DNA from: Bog-756 sp963725395
GTDB taxonomy: Bacteria > Actinomycetota > Acidimicrobiia > Acidimicrobiales > RAAP-2
Assembly: GCA_963725395.1 (NCBI GenBank)
Contig: CAVRYH010000009.1
Location: 310,001-374,000 of the forward strand
Direction of reading: 5' to 3'
Length of the DNA: 64,000 bases
Of this stretch, positions 42,256-50,518 are shown piece after piece. The notes beneath the pieces are model-generated. The model was given only the letters and a program-made list of their open reading frames with translations. It was not told where the DNA came from and did no database searches. The translations under genes and the position numbers were made by a program. Position 1 is the first letter of the stretch. The number at the start of each line of letters is the position of its first letter.

Positions 42256-43515
42256 TTAGCGGAGATCGCCCGTCGGGACACCGGTGCGATCCCGGCCACG
42301 GAGCCGGCGGACCACCTCGCTCGTCACCCACAACAAGAGCCCGGCCCCCGAGAAGCACGCGCCCAACACCATCACCGCCGACCAGCCACCGGTGCCGTAG
42401 GCGATGCCGGTGGCCGCCGACCCGATCGCGCCCCCGATGAAGTAGCTGACCATGTAGCCGGTGTTGAGGCGGGACCGGGCAGCCGGGTCGATGCCGAAGA
42501 TGAGCTGTTGGTTCTGGATGTGCACCGACTGGATCCCGAGATCGACGAGGAGGATGCCGGCGATCAGCGCCCAGAGGAGGTGCGACCCGAGGGCGAGGAG
42601 CCCGATCGATGCCGCGGTGACGAGCAGGGATCCACCGGTCACCCAGCGCTCGAGCCCCCGGTCGGCCAGCCGACCGCTGAACGAGGCGGCCAGGGCCCCG
42701 GCTGCGCCCAACAGCCCGAACAGTCCGATGACCGCCTCGCTGTCGTGGTAGGGGGCACCGGCCAGCAGGAAGGCCAGACTCGTCCACACGACGTTGAAGG
42801 TGGCGAAGGCCAGAGCTCCGATCGCCGACCGGAGACGGAGCAGGGGTTCGGTGCGCATGAGATGGACGACCGAGCCCAGGAGTTGCGCGTAGGTGATCGA
42901 GGGACGGAGGTGCTCGTCGGGCAGACGCCGCTGCAGCAGGGCCGCCAGCACCAGGACCAGGACCCCGGCCACGGCGTAGACCGTACGCCAGCCGGCGACT
43001 TCGGCGATCAGGCCCGAGAAGGTGCGGGCCAGCAGGATGCCGAGGAGCAGGCCGCTCATGACCGTGCCCACCACCCGGCCGCGCTGGTCGTCCGACGCCA
43101 GGGTGGCGGCGAACGGCACCAGGATCTGGGCGGACACCGAGCACACGCCGGCGATGGCGACGGCGACGATGAGGAGGGTGATATCGGGTGCGGCGGCCGC
43201 CCCGAAGAGGGCGAGGGCGGCGAGGGCCAGGATGGCCGGGACCAGCCGCCGGCGGATGAGGATGTCACCGAGCGGGACGATGAGCGCCAGCCCGATCCCG
43301 TATCCGACCTGTGACGCGGTGACGATGAGACCGGCGGTCCCCGAACCGGTCCTGAAGTCGCGGGAGATCTCGGGTAGGAGGGGCTGCGCGTAGTAGAGGC
43401 TCGCCACCGAGATGCCGCACGCCGTGGCGAAGAGGACGACCATGCCCCTCGTCATCCGGGTGGCCCCGTCCGACGGCGGTGGGGGGCGCCTGGACATGAT
43501 GCCAATTGCAGACAT
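42256..43515 (-). CDS. MFS transporter (DHA1-like)
   Basis: 419 residues with twelve hydrophobic segments. Motif A-like 'PLGDILIRRRLVPAIL' lies after the second segment, and 'YYAQPLLPEISRDF' near the first matches small-molecule efflux permeases. ATG 43515 follows GGAGGTT. It is divergent from the LysR gene at 43625, and repeated CCAAT/ATTGG motifs sit between them, so LysR probably controls it. The exported compound is unknown. Confidence 0.92.
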   Translation of the reverse strand: MSAIGIMSRRPPPPSDGATRMTRGMVVLFATACGISVASLYYAQPLLPEISRDFRTGSGTAGLIVTASQVGYGIGLALIVPLGDILIRRRLVPAILALAALALFGAAAAPDITLLIVAVAIAGVCSVSAQILVPFAATLASDDQRGRVVGTVMSGLLLGILLARTFSGLIAEVAGWRTVYAVAGVLVLVLAALLQRRLPDEHLRPSITYAQLLGSVVHLMRTEPLLRLRSAIGALAFATFNVVWTSLAFLLAGAPYHDSEAVIGLFGLLGAAGALAASFSGRLADRGLERWVTGGSLLVTAASIGLLALGSHLLWALIAGILLVDLGIQSVHIQNQQLIFGIDPAARSRLNTGYMVSYFIGGAIGSAATGIAYGTGGWSAVMVLGACFSGAGLLLWVTSEVVRRLRGRDRTGVPTGDLR

Positions 43516-43547
43516 GAGAACCTCCGTGGGGCAACAACCCGACATTG

Positions 43548-43624
43548 CCACATTGGACCCACCCAATCATCATGTCCAACGAAAGTTGATGAGGATAACG
43601 ATCAGAATATGAGATGATTGGACG
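43548..43624. promoter_or_regulatory. LysR/MFS intergenic control region
   Basis: CCAATCATC (43563-43571) and GATGATTGG (43613-43621) are a perfect 9-bp inverted repeat. ATTGG (43552-43556) also faces CCAAT (43563-43567) across 6 nt, and TCATCA/TGATGA flank an inner CAAC-gaaa-GTTG. The repeated ATTGG core suggests several LysR-binding half sites. Confidence 0.55.
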
Positions 43625-44617
43625 GTGGAACTCCGGCACCTCGAGTACTTCGTGGCCGTAGCGGACGAACGGAACTTCACCAGGGCCTCCGAACAGCTGC
43701 ACGTGGTCCAGTCAGGGGTGTCGGCGGCCATCAAGACCCTCGAGCGCGAGTTGGGGAGCCCCCTGTTCGAGCGCACCTCCAAGCGTGTGGACCTCACCGA
43801 CGCCGGAGCCGCCCTGCTGCCACAGGCACGGGCCACGCTGGATGCGGCCCGCGCCGCCCGTGACGCGGTCGACCAGGTGCGGGGAGGCCTGCGCGGCACC
43901 CTCCGCGTGGGCACCATGACGTCGCTGGGCCCGGTCGACCTGCCCGCCCTGCTCGGGGAGTTCCATCACCGCCATCCCGAGGTGACCATCCGCCTGGCCG
44001 TGAACCCCAACGGGTCCCGCGGGCTGGTCGAGGCCCTCGCCGTCGGGACCCTCGACCTGGCACTCGTCTCGGTACCCGGACCCCCACCGGCAGGGGTGAC
44101 GTTACGGGCACTGGCGTCGGCCCTGCTCGTCCTGGTGGTCCCGGCCGACCACCGGCTGGCCGGCCGGTCGGGCGTCGGCATCGCCGAGCTCGCCGCCGAG
44201 GACTTTGTGGACTTTCCCGTCGGATACGGCAACCGGACCGTCGTCGACCGCGCCTTCACCACGGTGGGCGTGCAGCGGAACGTGGTCCTCGAGGTGACCG
44301 ACGTGACCACCGGCGCCGACTTCGTCCGCCACGGGCTCGGCATCGCCATCCTTCCCCGGTCCGTGGTCTCAGAGACCCCGCACCTGTCCGTCCTCACCAT
44401 CGACGACGCCGACCTCCTGTGGCCGCTGGCGGTGGCCGTCTCTTCGACCCGGAGCCTTTCTGCGGCCACCCGGGCGATGCTGGAGCTGTTCGAGGGCCGC
44501 GTCCCCGACACCGGCGTCGAGCCCGAAGAGGAGACCGAGCCGCCAGCGCGCGACGGGCCCGTCGACGGTGCCCCGGGCCACCCCGGGGACGCCCGTCCTC
44601 CCCACCGCCGGGGATAG
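43625..44617 (+). CDS. LysR family transcriptional regulator
   Basis: 330 residues. The N-terminal winged HTH ('LRHLEYFVAVADERNFTRAS', 'QSGVSAAIKTLERELG', 'LFERTSKRVDLTDAG') is classic LysR, and the effector domain starts near 92 ('GTLRVGTMTSLG'). The last 35 residues are a Pro/Glu-rich extension. GTG 43625 has no clear ribosome site. Divergent to the MFS transporter, which it probably regulates along with itself. The ligand is unknown. Confidence 0.93.
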   Translation: MELRHLEYFVAVADERNFTRASEQLHVVQSGVSAAIKTLERELGSPLFERTSKRVDLTDAGAALLPQARATLDAARAARDAVDQVRGGLRGTLRVGTMTSLGPVDLPALLGEFHHRHPEVTIRLAVNPNGSRGLVEALAVGTLDLALVSVPGPPPAGVTLRALASALLVLVVPADHRLAGRSGVGIAELAAEDFVDFPVGYGNRTVVDRAFTTVGVQRNVVLEVTDVTTGADFVRHGLGIAILPRSVVSETPHLSVLTIDDADLLWPLAVAVSSTRSLSAATRAMLELFEGRVPDTGVEPEEETEPPARDGPVDGAPGHPGDARPPHRRG

Positions 44618-44664
44618 GGTCGCAAGGCCGCGTGCCAGGGGGCGCCGAGCTCCGGGAGGATGCC

Positions 44665-46311
44665 ATGGTCAGCCAGATCGACACCCACGAGGTCTTCAAC
44701 CAGGTGCCGCCGCTCGAGGGGTACGACCTCTTCGCCGCCGACCGTGCCCTCGGCGAGGCGGTGGACCGGGAGGGGGCGGGTTGGGCCCGTCCGGAGCTCA
44801 CGGCCCTCGGGACGCTTGCCGGTTCGGCCGGGGCCCAGGAGCTCGGGCGCCTGGCCAACGAGCACAGGCCGGAGCTGCACACCCACGACCGGTTCGGGCA
44901 CCGGGTCGACGTGGTCGAGTACCACCCCGCCTACCACGACCTGATGTCGACCTCGATCGCCCACGGGCTCCACGCCGGGCCCTGGGCCGATCCCCGTCCC
45001 GGCGCCCACGTGGCCCGGGCCGCCAAGGTGATCGTCTGGTACCAGGTCGACGCCGGTCACGTGTGTCCGATCTCGATGACCTACGCCGTGGTGCCGGCGC
45101 TGCACCACCAGCCCGACGTGGCGGCCACCTGGGAGCCCATGATCTGCTCCACCACCTACGACCCGACCGACAGGCCGGCCTCCCAGAAGTTGGGCGTCAC
45201 CTGCGGCATGGCCCTGACCGAGAAGCAGGGAGGCTCCGACGTGAGGGCCAACACCACCCGGGCCGAGCCCATCGGGGACGGGTCCGACCGCTCCTATCTG
45301 CTCACCGGCCACAAGTGGTTCTGCTCGGCACCGATGTCCGACGCCTTCTTGATGCTGGCCCAGGCGCCCGGGGGCATCAGCTGCTTCCTCGTGCCCCGGT
45401 GGCTGCCCGACGGAACCCGCAACCCCATCCGCATCCAACGGCTGAAGGACAAACTCGGCGACCGGTCCAACGCGTCGAGCGAGATCGAGCTGCCCGGGGT
45501 GGTCGGCCGGCTGGTGGGCGAGGAGGGTCGGGGCGTGCGCACCATCATCGAGATGGTGAACCACACCCGGCTCGACTGTATCCTCGGCTCGTCGTCGATC
45601 ATGCGCCAGGGGGTGGCCCAGGCCGCATGGCACGCCTCCCACCGTTCGGCCTTCGGGCGGCTCCTCGCCGACCAACCGCTGATGGCCAACGTCCTCGCCG
45701 ACCTGGCGATCGAGTCCGAGGCGGCCACCGCCTCCGCGCTGAGGCTGGCCCGCGCCTACGACGCTCCCGGCGGCGACGTGCACGAGAGTCTCCTCCAACG
45801 CATTCTGACGCCGGTCATCAAGTACTGGACCTGCAAGCGGGCACCCCAGCTCGCCGCCGAGGCGCTCGAGTGCATCGGCGGCAACGGCTTCGTCGAGGAG
45901 TCGGTGATGCCCCGCCTGTTCCGCCAGAGCCCGGTCAACGGCGTGTGGGAGGGCTCCGGAAACGTCATCTGCCTCGACGTGCTCCGGGCGATGTCCCGTG
46001 AGCCCGAGACCGTCGAGGCGTTCTGGTCCGAGATCGGCGACGCCGCCGGGGGTGACGACCGGCTGGCCCGGGCCGTTGACGACCTGCACGTCGACCTGGC
46101 CGACGTCGGCGCCCTCGAGCCCCGGGCCCGGTCGGTGGTGGAGCGGATGGCGCTGGTGTTCCAGGCGTCGCTCCTGGTCCGCCACGCAACGGCAGCCGTC
46201 GCCGACGCCTTTTGCGCGTCACGCCTCGACGGGCCGGGGGGCGGAACCTTCGGGACGCTCCCGGCCGGCGCGGACACCGCGGCCATCCTGGCCCGCCACG
46301 TCCCGGTCTGA
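44665..46311 (+). CDS. aidB: AidB-like acyl-CoA dehydrogenase
   Basis: 548 residues, close to E. coli AidB (541). 'CGMALTEKQGGSDVRANTTRA' near 177 and 'NGFVEESVMPRLFRQSPVNGVWEGSGN' type sequence near 410 match the AidB clade of flavin acyl-CoA dehydrogenases. AidB binds DNA and is linked to alkylation protection in E. coli; isovaleryl-CoA dehydrogenase activity is weak there. Here the flavin site looks intact. ATG 44665 follows GGGAGGA. A hairpin terminator follows. Alkylation-response partners are not adjacent. Confidence 0.9.
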   Translation: MVSQIDTHEVFNQVPPLEGYDLFAADRALGEAVDREGAGWARPELTALGTLAGSAGAQELGRLANEHRPELHTHDRFGHRVDVVEYHPAYHDLMSTSIAHGLHAGPWADPRPGAHVARAAKVIVWYQVDAGHVCPISMTYAVVPALHHQPDVAATWEPMICSTTYDPTDRPASQKLGVTCGMALTEKQGGSDVRANTTRAEPIGDGSDRSYLLTGHKWFCSAPMSDAFLMLAQAPGGISCFLVPRWLPDGTRNPIRIQRLKDKLGDRSNASSEIELPGVVGRLVGEEGRGVRTIIEMVNHTRLDCILGSSSIMRQGVAQAAWHASHRSAFGRLLADQPLMANVLADLAIESEAATASALRLARAYDAPGGDVHESLLQRILTPVIKYWTCKRAPQLAAEALECIGGNGFVEESVMPRLFRQSPVNGVWEGSGNVICLDVLRAMSREPETVEAFWSEIGDAAGGDDRLARAVDDLHVDLADVGALEPRARSVVERMALVFQASLLVRHATAAVADAFCASRLDGPGGGTFGTLPAGADTAAILARHVPV

Positions 46312-46314
46312 GCC

Positions 46315-46347
46315 GCCGGGCGCCTGGCCTTTCCGGGCACGCCCGGC
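46315..46347. terminator. Hairpin between convergent aidB and TetR genes
   Basis: GCCGGGCG (46315-46322) pairs with CGCCCGGC (46340-46347) around a 17-nt loop, directly after the aidB stop and 14 nt before the TetR stop. It probably terminates both. Confidence 0.5.
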
Positions 46348-46360
46348 TCCGCGTGGTCGG

Positions 46361-46981
46361 CTACCGGTGCCCCATGCCCGCCCAGACCGCGTCCACGGCC
46401 CGCTCGGCCCAGCCCGGCTCCGACGGTGTCCCGGCCACCCGCCGGGCGAAGACCGACCCGGCCAGCATCTGGAGGGCCAGATCGAGGTCGGCGTCAGGAC
46501 GGAGCTCGCCGAGCGCCCGGGCCTGCTCCAGCAGCGAGCGGGCGTAACCGAAGCGGGGGCCGACCACCCGCTCACGATGGAGGGCCAGGGCGCCGGGGTC
46601 CTCGCGCGATCCGATCAGGGTGCCCACCACCTCGAGGCAGCGTTCGGCGAAGCGCTCGTCGAACTCGGTGAGGTAGCCGACGAGGTCGCCCCGCGGGTCG
46701 ACTGCGGGGCCGGGGGCGAGGTGGGAGGTGCTGTTCCCGGCGATGGCCGCGGTGATCAGGTCGGCCTTGTCGCGGTAGCGCCGGTAGACGGTGGCCCGAG
46801 CGACGCCGGCCTCGCTGGCCACGCTCTCCATGGAGGTCTTGGCGTAGCCCAGCTCCGACAGCTGGCGGAGCGCGGCATCGGTGATGGCCGAGCTGGCCCG
46901 TTCGTCTCGCGGCCGTCCCCGACGCACCCCGGGGGCCGACCGACGGTCAGGCGCGGTCGTCGGCTCCGTTGCGACCGTCAC
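46361..46981 (-). CDS. TetR family regulator (in MFS operon)
   Basis: 206 residues. The HTH ('ALRQLSELGYAKTSMESVASEAGVARATVYRRYRDK') is typical of TetR and the C-terminal half is helical. Its GTG start (46979-46981) overlaps the MFS stop (GTGA), so it is the second gene of the efflux operon. It is a natural candidate to bind the 26-bp palindrome before that operon. The ligand is probably a pump substrate. Confidence 0.93.
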   Translation of the reverse strand: MTVATEPTTAPDRRSAPGVRRGRPRDERASSAITDAALRQLSELGYAKTSMESVASEAGVARATVYRRYRDKADLITAAIAGNSTSHLAPGPAVDPRGDLVGYLTEFDERFAERCLEVVGTLIGSREDPGALALHRERVVGPRFGYARSLLEQARALGELRPDADLDLALQMLAGSVFARRVAGTPSEPGWAERAVDAVWAGMGHR

Positions 46982-48570
46982 AGGGCGACCGCCTCGGCGG
47001 GCGGTCCGGCCGCGGGCTCGGGTGCGCCGGGCCCGGGAGCCACGCTCGGGACGAAGTCGCGCTGGCGCACGAGGGCGAACGCCCCGACGGAGCCGATGAA
47101 GGCGATCACCGCCCCGATGACCATGATGTGGTTCATCGTGGCGGAGAAGCCGATTCGGTAGGCCTGCAACAGGGCGTCACGCGACGCGGCCGACGGGATC
47201 TGGGGCAGTGCCTGGCGCACGCCACCGCCGACGATGGCGGCCTGCAGGTTGCTGCCACCGTGGGCGACCACCGCCTGGCCGGCCGGCGACGTGCCGAGGG
47301 CACTCAGCGTCCGCTGTTCGATCTGGGTCTGGAAGACGGTGCCGAGACCGGCAATGCCGGTGGCGATGCCCACCTGGCGGAAGGTGCTGTTGGCACCCGA
47401 GGCCATCCCGCTGCGCTCGGGTGGCACGACGGAGATGGCCGACGAGGCCAGCACGGGGTTCACCGTCCCGATCCCGATGCCAGCGGCGATGAACCCGGGG
47501 AGCAGCACCGTCCATCCGGACGAGGCATGGGTGGTGGCCATGAGCAGGCATCCGATGGAGATGAGGAGCAGCCCGGTGCCGAGGAGGTAGCGCGAGTGGA
47601 TCCGCACGGTCAGCTTGCCGGCGAACGGGGCGACCGCGAAGGCCAGCATGGTGATGGGCAGGAAGCGCACTCCGGCGGCGAGGGGCCCGAAGCCGAGGTC
47701 GTCCTGGATGTAGAGGGTGAGGTACAAGAACAGCGAGAAGATGGAGGCCGACAGCGTGAAGGCCGCCAGGGACACGCCGACCATGGCCGGTCGCTCGAAC
47801 AGGGTCAGGTCGAGCATGGGATCCGACTGACGCCACTCGGCGATGAGGAAGACCGACAGCAGCACCGCGGCCCCGACCAGCAGCCCGACGATGAGGGTGC
47901 TGCCCCAACCGTCGTCATTGCCCCGGACCAGGGCGAAGACCAGCATGAACAGGGCGCCCGAGAACGTGACGAACCCGATCCAGTCCACCCGGCGGTGGTT
48001 GGGGTCCCTCGACTCTTGGACCTTGGCCAGCGTGACGATGACCGCCAGCACGCCGATCGGCACGTTGACGAAGAAGATCCACCGCCAGCCGATCCCGCTG
48101 GTGATGGCCCCTCCGATGAGCGGCCCCACCGCCACGGCCCCGCCGACCACGGCACCGTAGATCCCGAAGGCCGTGCCTCGCTCCCGGCCGGAGAAGGCCT
48201 GGGCGATGAGCGCGAGCGAGGTGGCGAACATGATCGCGCCCCCGACCCCCTGCGCGGCGCGGGCCAGGTTGAGCATGAGGGAGCTCGTGGCCAGCCCGCA
48301 CACCAGGGACGAGGCCGAGAATACGGCGAGCCCGACGGCGAAGACCTCCCGTCTCCCGAACATGTCACCGACCACGCCGGCGGTGAGCAGGAAGGCGGCG
48401 AGCGTCAACGCGTAGGCGTCGACCACCCACTGCAGGTCGCTGAAGCTGGCGTTGAGGGATCGCTGGATGTCGGGGAGCGCCACGTTGACGACGGTGATGT
48501 CGAGCAACAGCATGAATGTCGCGGTGCAGACGGCGATCAGCGTCCACCATTTACGGTCGAGCGAGGTCAT
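46978..48570 (-). CDS. DHA2-family (EmrB/QacA-like) drug efflux MFS transporter
   Basis: 530 residues with fourteen hydrophobic segments. 'LLDITVVNVALPDIQRSL' near 19-36 is the DHA2 signature, and 'GDMFGRREVFAVGLAVF' is motif A. It exports drugs or toxic metabolites with protons. ATG 48570 follows AGGAAGGAG. A TATAAT box (48621-48626, minus) and a palindromic operator lie upstream. The TetR gene is coupled downstream. Confidence 0.94.
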   Translation of the reverse strand: MTSLDRKWWTLIAVCTATFMLLLDITVVNVALPDIQRSLNASFSDLQWVVDAYALTLAAFLLTAGVVGDMFGRREVFAVGLAVFSASSLVCGLATSSLMLNLARAAQGVGGAIMFATSLALIAQAFSGRERGTAFGIYGAVVGGAVAVGPLIGGAITSGIGWRWIFFVNVPIGVLAVIVTLAKVQESRDPNHRRVDWIGFVTFSGALFMLVFALVRGNDDGWGSTLIVGLLVGAAVLLSVFLIAEWRQSDPMLDLTLFERPAMVGVSLAAFTLSASIFSLFLYLTLYIQDDLGFGPLAAGVRFLPITMLAFAVAPFAGKLTVRIHSRYLLGTGLLLISIGCLLMATTHASSGWTVLLPGFIAAGIGIGTVNPVLASSAISVVPPERSGMASGANSTFRQVGIATGIAGLGTVFQTQIEQRTLSALGTSPAGQAVVAHGGSNLQAAIVGGGVRQALPQIPSAASRDALLQAYRIGFSATMNHIMVIGAVIAFIGSVGAFALVRQRDFVPSVAPGPGAPEPAAGPPAEAVAL

Positions 48571-48620
48571 GGCGGGGCTCCTTCCTCTGGTCGGGGGAGC
48601 GCGGCGGCCCTGGGCCGCCA

Positions 48621-48649
48621 ATTATAGATCCAATACGTATTGTATCTAT
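48621..48649 (-). promoter_or_regulatory. TATAAT promoter with 26-bp TetR-type operator
   Basis: ATAGATCCAATAC (48624-48636) is followed directly by GTATTGTATCTAT (48637-48649), its inverted complement at 12 of 13 positions. On the minus strand a perfect TATAAT (-10) occupies 48621-48626, so the operator covers the spacer and the -10 edge. It controls the DHA2 MFS/TetR operon. Confidence 0.8.
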
Positions 48650-48662
48650 TAATCGACGGAGG

Positions 48663-49244
48663 TCAATCCCTGGTCTCCGCGTGATCGGCCGCCTGGACCC
48701 CCGAGCCGTCGTCGATGTACCCGCCCAGCAGGACCAGCAAGCGCTCGAAATCGGCGTCGACCACCGAGGCCGCATGGTTCCGGAACCGCCCGGAGACCTC
48801 GGAAACCGTGAATCCCAACACAGCGGAGCTTATGAGGCGCTCGGTCTGGGCCGCGCGGTCCCGATCCAGACCGCCCTCTTCCAGCGCGCGCTGGACGGCG
48901 CTGCGCACCCCGACCGCCTCGTCCGTTACCGCCGGCCGGGACAGCAGCAGGGGGAACACCCCCGGGTGTCGCCGACCCGCCCGACGCAGGGCCCTGGCCA
49001 TGGTGGCCAGTCGGTCGGCGCGGGTGAGGGTGTCCGGCGGGACCTGGACCTCGGTCAGCAGCCGCTCCACCAGCCCGTCGAGGAGGGCGGCCTTGTCGCC
49101 CACATGGCGGTAGAGCGCCATCGGCGTGACGCCGAGCCTGCTGGCCACGCCCTGCATGGTCACGGCGTCGAGCCCCGACTCGTCAGCCAGGTCCATCGCC
49201 GCGTCGAGCACGACGGCCCGGTCGATGAGGGGTGGTCTTCCCAC
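48663..49244 (-). CDS. TetR family regulator (divergent from ATP-grasp)
   Basis: 193 residues. HTH 'VTMQGVASRLGVTPMALYRHVGDKAALLDGLVE' lies near 28-60, and the C-terminal domain resembles the TetR_C group that follows 'ALYRHV'. GTG 49244 is 7 nt after a TATACT box (49252-49257, minus) and has no ribosome site, so it is probably leaderless. The -10 is part of palindromes shared with the ATP-grasp promoter, which suggests autorepression and control of that gene. It lies upstream of the MFS operon on the same strand. Confidence 0.93.
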   Translation of the reverse strand: MGRPPLIDRAVVLDAAMDLADESGLDAVTMQGVASRLGVTPMALYRHVGDKAALLDGLVERLLTEVQVPPDTLTRADRLATMARALRRAGRRHPGVFPLLLSRPAVTDEAVGVRSAVQRALEEGGLDRDRAAQTERLISSAVLGFTVSEVSGRFRNHAASVVDADFERLLVLLGGYIDDGSGVQAADHAETRD

Positions 49245-49251
49245 CCGGATA

Positions 49252-49268
49252 AGTATATACTATATAGT
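49252..49268. promoter_or_regulatory. Shared palindromes forming two leaderless promoters
   Basis: AGTATATACT (49252-49261) and ACTATATAGT (49259-49268) are perfect palindromes that overlap. TATACT at 49256-49261 points to the ATP-grasp ATG (8 nt away), and TATACT on the minus strand (49252-49257) points to the TetR GTG (7 nt away). A repressor here would shut both. Confidence 0.75.
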
Positions 49269-49269
49269 T

Positions 49270-50487
49270 ATGCGCATCCTCCTCTCGGACGGTTCCGGGC
49301 TGACGGCCCGCCAGGTGGCGGCCCGGCTGGCCGGGGCGGGCCACACCGTGGATGCCCTGGCCCCCGACCCCTTCTGCCTGTGCCGGTTCACCCGCCACGT
49401 CGGCCACATCCGCCGTGTCCCGCCCTACGGCGGCGGTCCGACGGCCTGGCTGGATGCGGCGCTCGAGACCTACGCGGACGGTGGCTACGACCTCTTGTTC
49501 CCCACCCAGGAGCAGGCGGCCCTGCTCGCCGCGGTGCCCCGACGGCTGCGGGAGGCCGGGGTCACGACGGTCGTACCGACCTTCGATGCTCTCGCCGCGG
49601 TCCAGGACAAGGCGTCCGCACTGCGGACCCTCGAGCGTCTCGGCATCCCCCAACCGCCCGGGGCCGTCGGGTTGGGAGGATGGGACCACTTCCCCGCCTT
49701 CGTCAAGCAACCGATCGGCACGGCCTCGGGGGGTGTGCGGAGGGTGGCGTCGGCCGCCGACCTGACCGCGGCGGAACTGGAATCGCCCGACCTCGTCGTA
49801 CAGGCCGTCGCCGAAGGGCCCCTCGCCATGTGCCAGGCCGTGTTCGACCGGGGTCTGATGGTGGCGTTCCACGCCAATCTCCGCATCGGTGAGGGGGCCA
49901 ACGGCGGTGCCAGCAGGAAACGAAGTGTCGATCTGCCCGCGGCCCGGTCGTGGCTGGAGGCGCTGGGCTCCGGTCTCGGCTGGCACGGTGGCTTGTCCGC
50001 CGACGTCATCGTCGGTGCCGGTGGCCCGCTGTTCATCGACGTCAACCCCCGCCTGGTCGAGCCGAACAACGCCTGGTACTCGGGAGTCGACCTGGTCGGG
50101 GCCATGGTCGCCACCGCCACCGGGGAGAGCCCGGCCGTCCAGGGCCCCGCCCGGGCCGGTGTCGCCACCCACCAGACCCTGCTCGCCGTCCTCGGGGCGG
50201 CTCAACAGGACCGGGGCCGGCGGGGCGTCGTGAGGGAGCTGGCCGACGCGTGGCGGCACCGCGGTCACTATGCGGGGAGTGTCGAGGAGCTGACGCCGGT
50301 CCGTGGGGATCCCCTGGCTGGCGTCCCGCTGGTCATGGCGTCGGTCGCCACCGTCGCCCGGCCGGCCAGCTGGGCTTGGTTCACTTCGGCCAGTGTGCAG
50401 AACTACGCCCTCACCGCCGAGGCGTGGGACGAGGTCCGCGGGTGTGCCGAGGGACCCTCGGCGAATGCCACCTCCATCGCCCGGTGA
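49270..50487 (+). CDS. Stand-alone ATP-grasp ligase
   Basis: 405 residues. An N-terminal Rossmann-like region ('MRILLSDGSGLTARQVAARLAGAGH') is followed by an ATP-grasp core: 'PAFVKQPIGTASGGVRRVAS' (ATP lysine and Gly loop) near 146-165, and the metal-binding 'FIDVNPRLVEP' near 255. It would join a carboxylate to an amine or thiol using ATP. 'DPFCLCRFTRHV' near 35 is unlike the usual carbamoyl-phosphate synthase relatives. No amino-acid or biosynthetic neighbours are present. ATG 49270 appears leaderless. The product is unknown. Confidence 0.82.
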   Translation: MRILLSDGSGLTARQVAARLAGAGHTVDALAPDPFCLCRFTRHVGHIRRVPPYGGGPTAWLDAALETYADGGYDLLFPTQEQAALLAAVPRRLREAGVTTVVPTFDALAAVQDKASALRTLERLGIPQPPGAVGLGGWDHFPAFVKQPIGTASGGVRRVASAADLTAAELESPDLVVQAVAEGPLAMCQAVFDRGLMVAFHANLRIGEGANGGASRKRSVDLPAARSWLEALGSGLGWHGGLSADVIVGAGGPLFIDVNPRLVEPNNAWYSGVDLVGAMVATATGESPAVQGPARAGVATHQTLLAVLGAAQQDRGRRGVVRELADAWRHRGHYAGSVEELTPVRGDPLAGVPLVMASVATVARPASWAWFTSASVQNYALTAEAWDEVRGCAEGPSANATSIAR

Positions 50488-50508
50488 GCTCCCGCCGGGC
50501 CGGAGCTC
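50486..50508. terminator. Hairpin between convergent ATP-grasp and SDR genes
   Basis: GAGCTCC (50486-50492) pairs with GGAGCTC (50502-50508) around a 9-nt loop, overlapping the ATP-grasp stop and 11 nt from the SDR stop. No T-run follows. Confidence 0.5.
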
Positions 50509-50518
50509 GGGGCGTGGC

